This document shows positions 63,353 through 64,000 of a DNA stretch of 64,000 bases, one piece after another (the first letter of the stretch is position 1; each line of letters starts with the position of its first letter). Source of the stretch: SAR202 cluster bacterium. GTDB lineage: Bacteria > Chloroflexota > Dehalococcoidia > Lucifugimonadales > UBA3495. Both the position numbers and the translations under genes were made by a program. The notes beneath the pieces were generated by a model. That model did no database searches and was not told the origin of the DNA. It saw only the letters and a program-made list of their open reading frames with translations. The DNA lies in contig JABMNL010000040.1 in NCBI GenBank assembly GCA_013204585.1, positions 124,001 through 188,000 of the forward strand, given 5' to 3'.

Positions 63353-64000
63353 CTACATAACCGACCTGACCACACCGCCGTCAACCAAGATAGTTGCGCC
63401 GGTGGTATAGCTGTTTTTCTCCGAGGATAGAAACGTTACCAGGTCGCCCAGTTCTTCAGGACGTCCCAATCGCCCCACCGGAATGGTTGCCGAGTGGGCT
63501 TGGAGCAGGTCCTCTACATTTGCTCCTGTTTCTTGGGAACGGGTCTCGAAGATATGCATCATCCGGTCCGTCAGCAGATATCCGGGTGCCACGTTATTCA
63601 CCAAGATGTTGTCCCGGCCTACCTCATCCGAAAGACTCTTGGCGAAAGCAACCGCTCCCAAACGAGTCACTCCCGAAGTAACCAGGTTGTCGATTGGCTG
63701 AAAAACCGAACTCGCCAGTATGTTGACGATGCGTCCCCAACCTTCTTTTTTCATGTGAGGAACGGCTTCGCGGCTCATGCGGATGAAGAACAACAGCGCC
63801 ATGTCAATGGACTGGAGCCAGACTTCCTCGGTGGTTTCGACAGCCCGGCCCGCCGGTGGACCTCCCGTGTTGTTGACCAAAATATCCAAACGGCCAAAGT
63901 GGTCAACCGTCCTCTTCACCAACGTCTGGATATCCGCCAATTGGGAGAGATCCGCAGCAACCGTTAATACTTCCACCCCGGTCGCTGCCCGGATTTCTTC
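63353..64000 (-). CDS. Short-chain dehydrogenase-like protein, truncated at window edge
   Basis: The frame stays open to the window end, so the N-terminus with the cofactor Gly-rich motif is missing; 215 residues remain. DILVNNTGGPP matches the SDR NNAG motif, and the C-terminal GRLGRPEELGDLVTFLSS and TGATILVDGG segments are typical. The catalytic YxxxK is not present: the expected place reads TSGVTRLG, so both Tyr and Lys are replaced. A subfamily of SDR-like proteins shares this change. The gene converges with the MFS gene. Confidence 0.8.
   Translation of the reverse strand, partial: EEIRAATGVEVLTVAADLSQLADIQTLVKRTVDHFGRLDILVNNTGGPPAGRAVETTEEVWLQSIDMALLFFIRMSREAVPHMKKEGWGRIVNILASSVFQPIDNLVTSGVTRLGAVAFAKSLSDEVGRDNILVNNVAPGYLLTDRMMHIFETRSQETGANVEDLLQAHSATIPVGRLGRPEELGDLVTFLSSEKNSYTTGATILVDGGVVRSVM

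Overview
The window is 64 kb of a GC-rich bacterial chromosome carrying about 57 protein genes. I found no rRNA, convincing tRNA, CRISPR array, insertion sequence or phage. Gene content suggests a Chloroflexota bacterium of the Dehalococcoidia/SAR202 type: HspR followed by a ClpC-type ATPase, class III CoA-transferases, a fused AccD-AccA, a lipoprotein with a Thr/Pro-rich linker, and many single housekeeping genes interleaved with HAD, alpha/beta-hydrolase and MFS genes. This placement is inferred from content only.

Layout. 0-9 kb: heat-shock genes (hspR, clpC), an alpha/beta hydrolase with a VTT membrane protein, a gamma-carbonic anhydrase, a CoA-transferase, a ketopantoate-reductase family gene, hisS. 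9-20 kb: a lipoprotein, a cyclase-family enzyme, split histidine genes (hisF, a HAD gene, hisIE), a REP-like repeat cluster, an S51 peptidase, mgtE, argS and an orphan pstS. 20-29 kb: a heterodimeric ABC exporter, a DsbA-family gene with an in-frame TGA, rpiB, and otsA-otsB for trehalose. 29-41 kb: tyrA-aroA-gmk and lipA, a VOC protein, an amidohydrolase, repeats, and metG with a polyprenyl synthase. 41-49 kb: a two-gene XRE/ImmA-type accessory module, then the branched-chain amino acid block ilvB-ilvN-ilvC-leuA, headed by a T-box leader and with a second leader in front of leuA. 49-64 kb: a permuted CoA-transferase, an NSS transporter, an MBL-fold protein, a peroxiredoxin with an in-frame TGA, a GreA fusion, a divergent PEPCK-like protein, an Fe-S pair (SufT-like, Mrp), accDA, an MFS transporter and a truncated SDR.

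The most notable result is two probable selenoproteins. In a DsbA/FrnE-like protein (23941-24621, minus strand) and an AhpE/BCP-like peroxiredoxin (52739-53200), an in-frame TGA sits exactly where the family has its catalytic cysteine. The reading frame is intact on both sides, and a hairpin with a GG-containing loop follows each TGA. Neighbouring genes end in TGA, so it is a normal stop in this genome. This implies selenocysteine insertion machinery elsewhere in the genome.

Regulation visible in the sequence includes a leucine-type T-box (specifier CTC) before ilvB, a leucine-rich 37-codon leader peptide with inverted repeats before leuA, several good sigma70-type promoters (TTGACA-17-TACGAT and similar), and dyads over the promoters of the VOC and SufT-like genes. 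Several enzymes lack textbook catalytic residues: Mrp has no CPxC, the cyclase lacks its Asp ligand, and the SDR lacks YxxxK.
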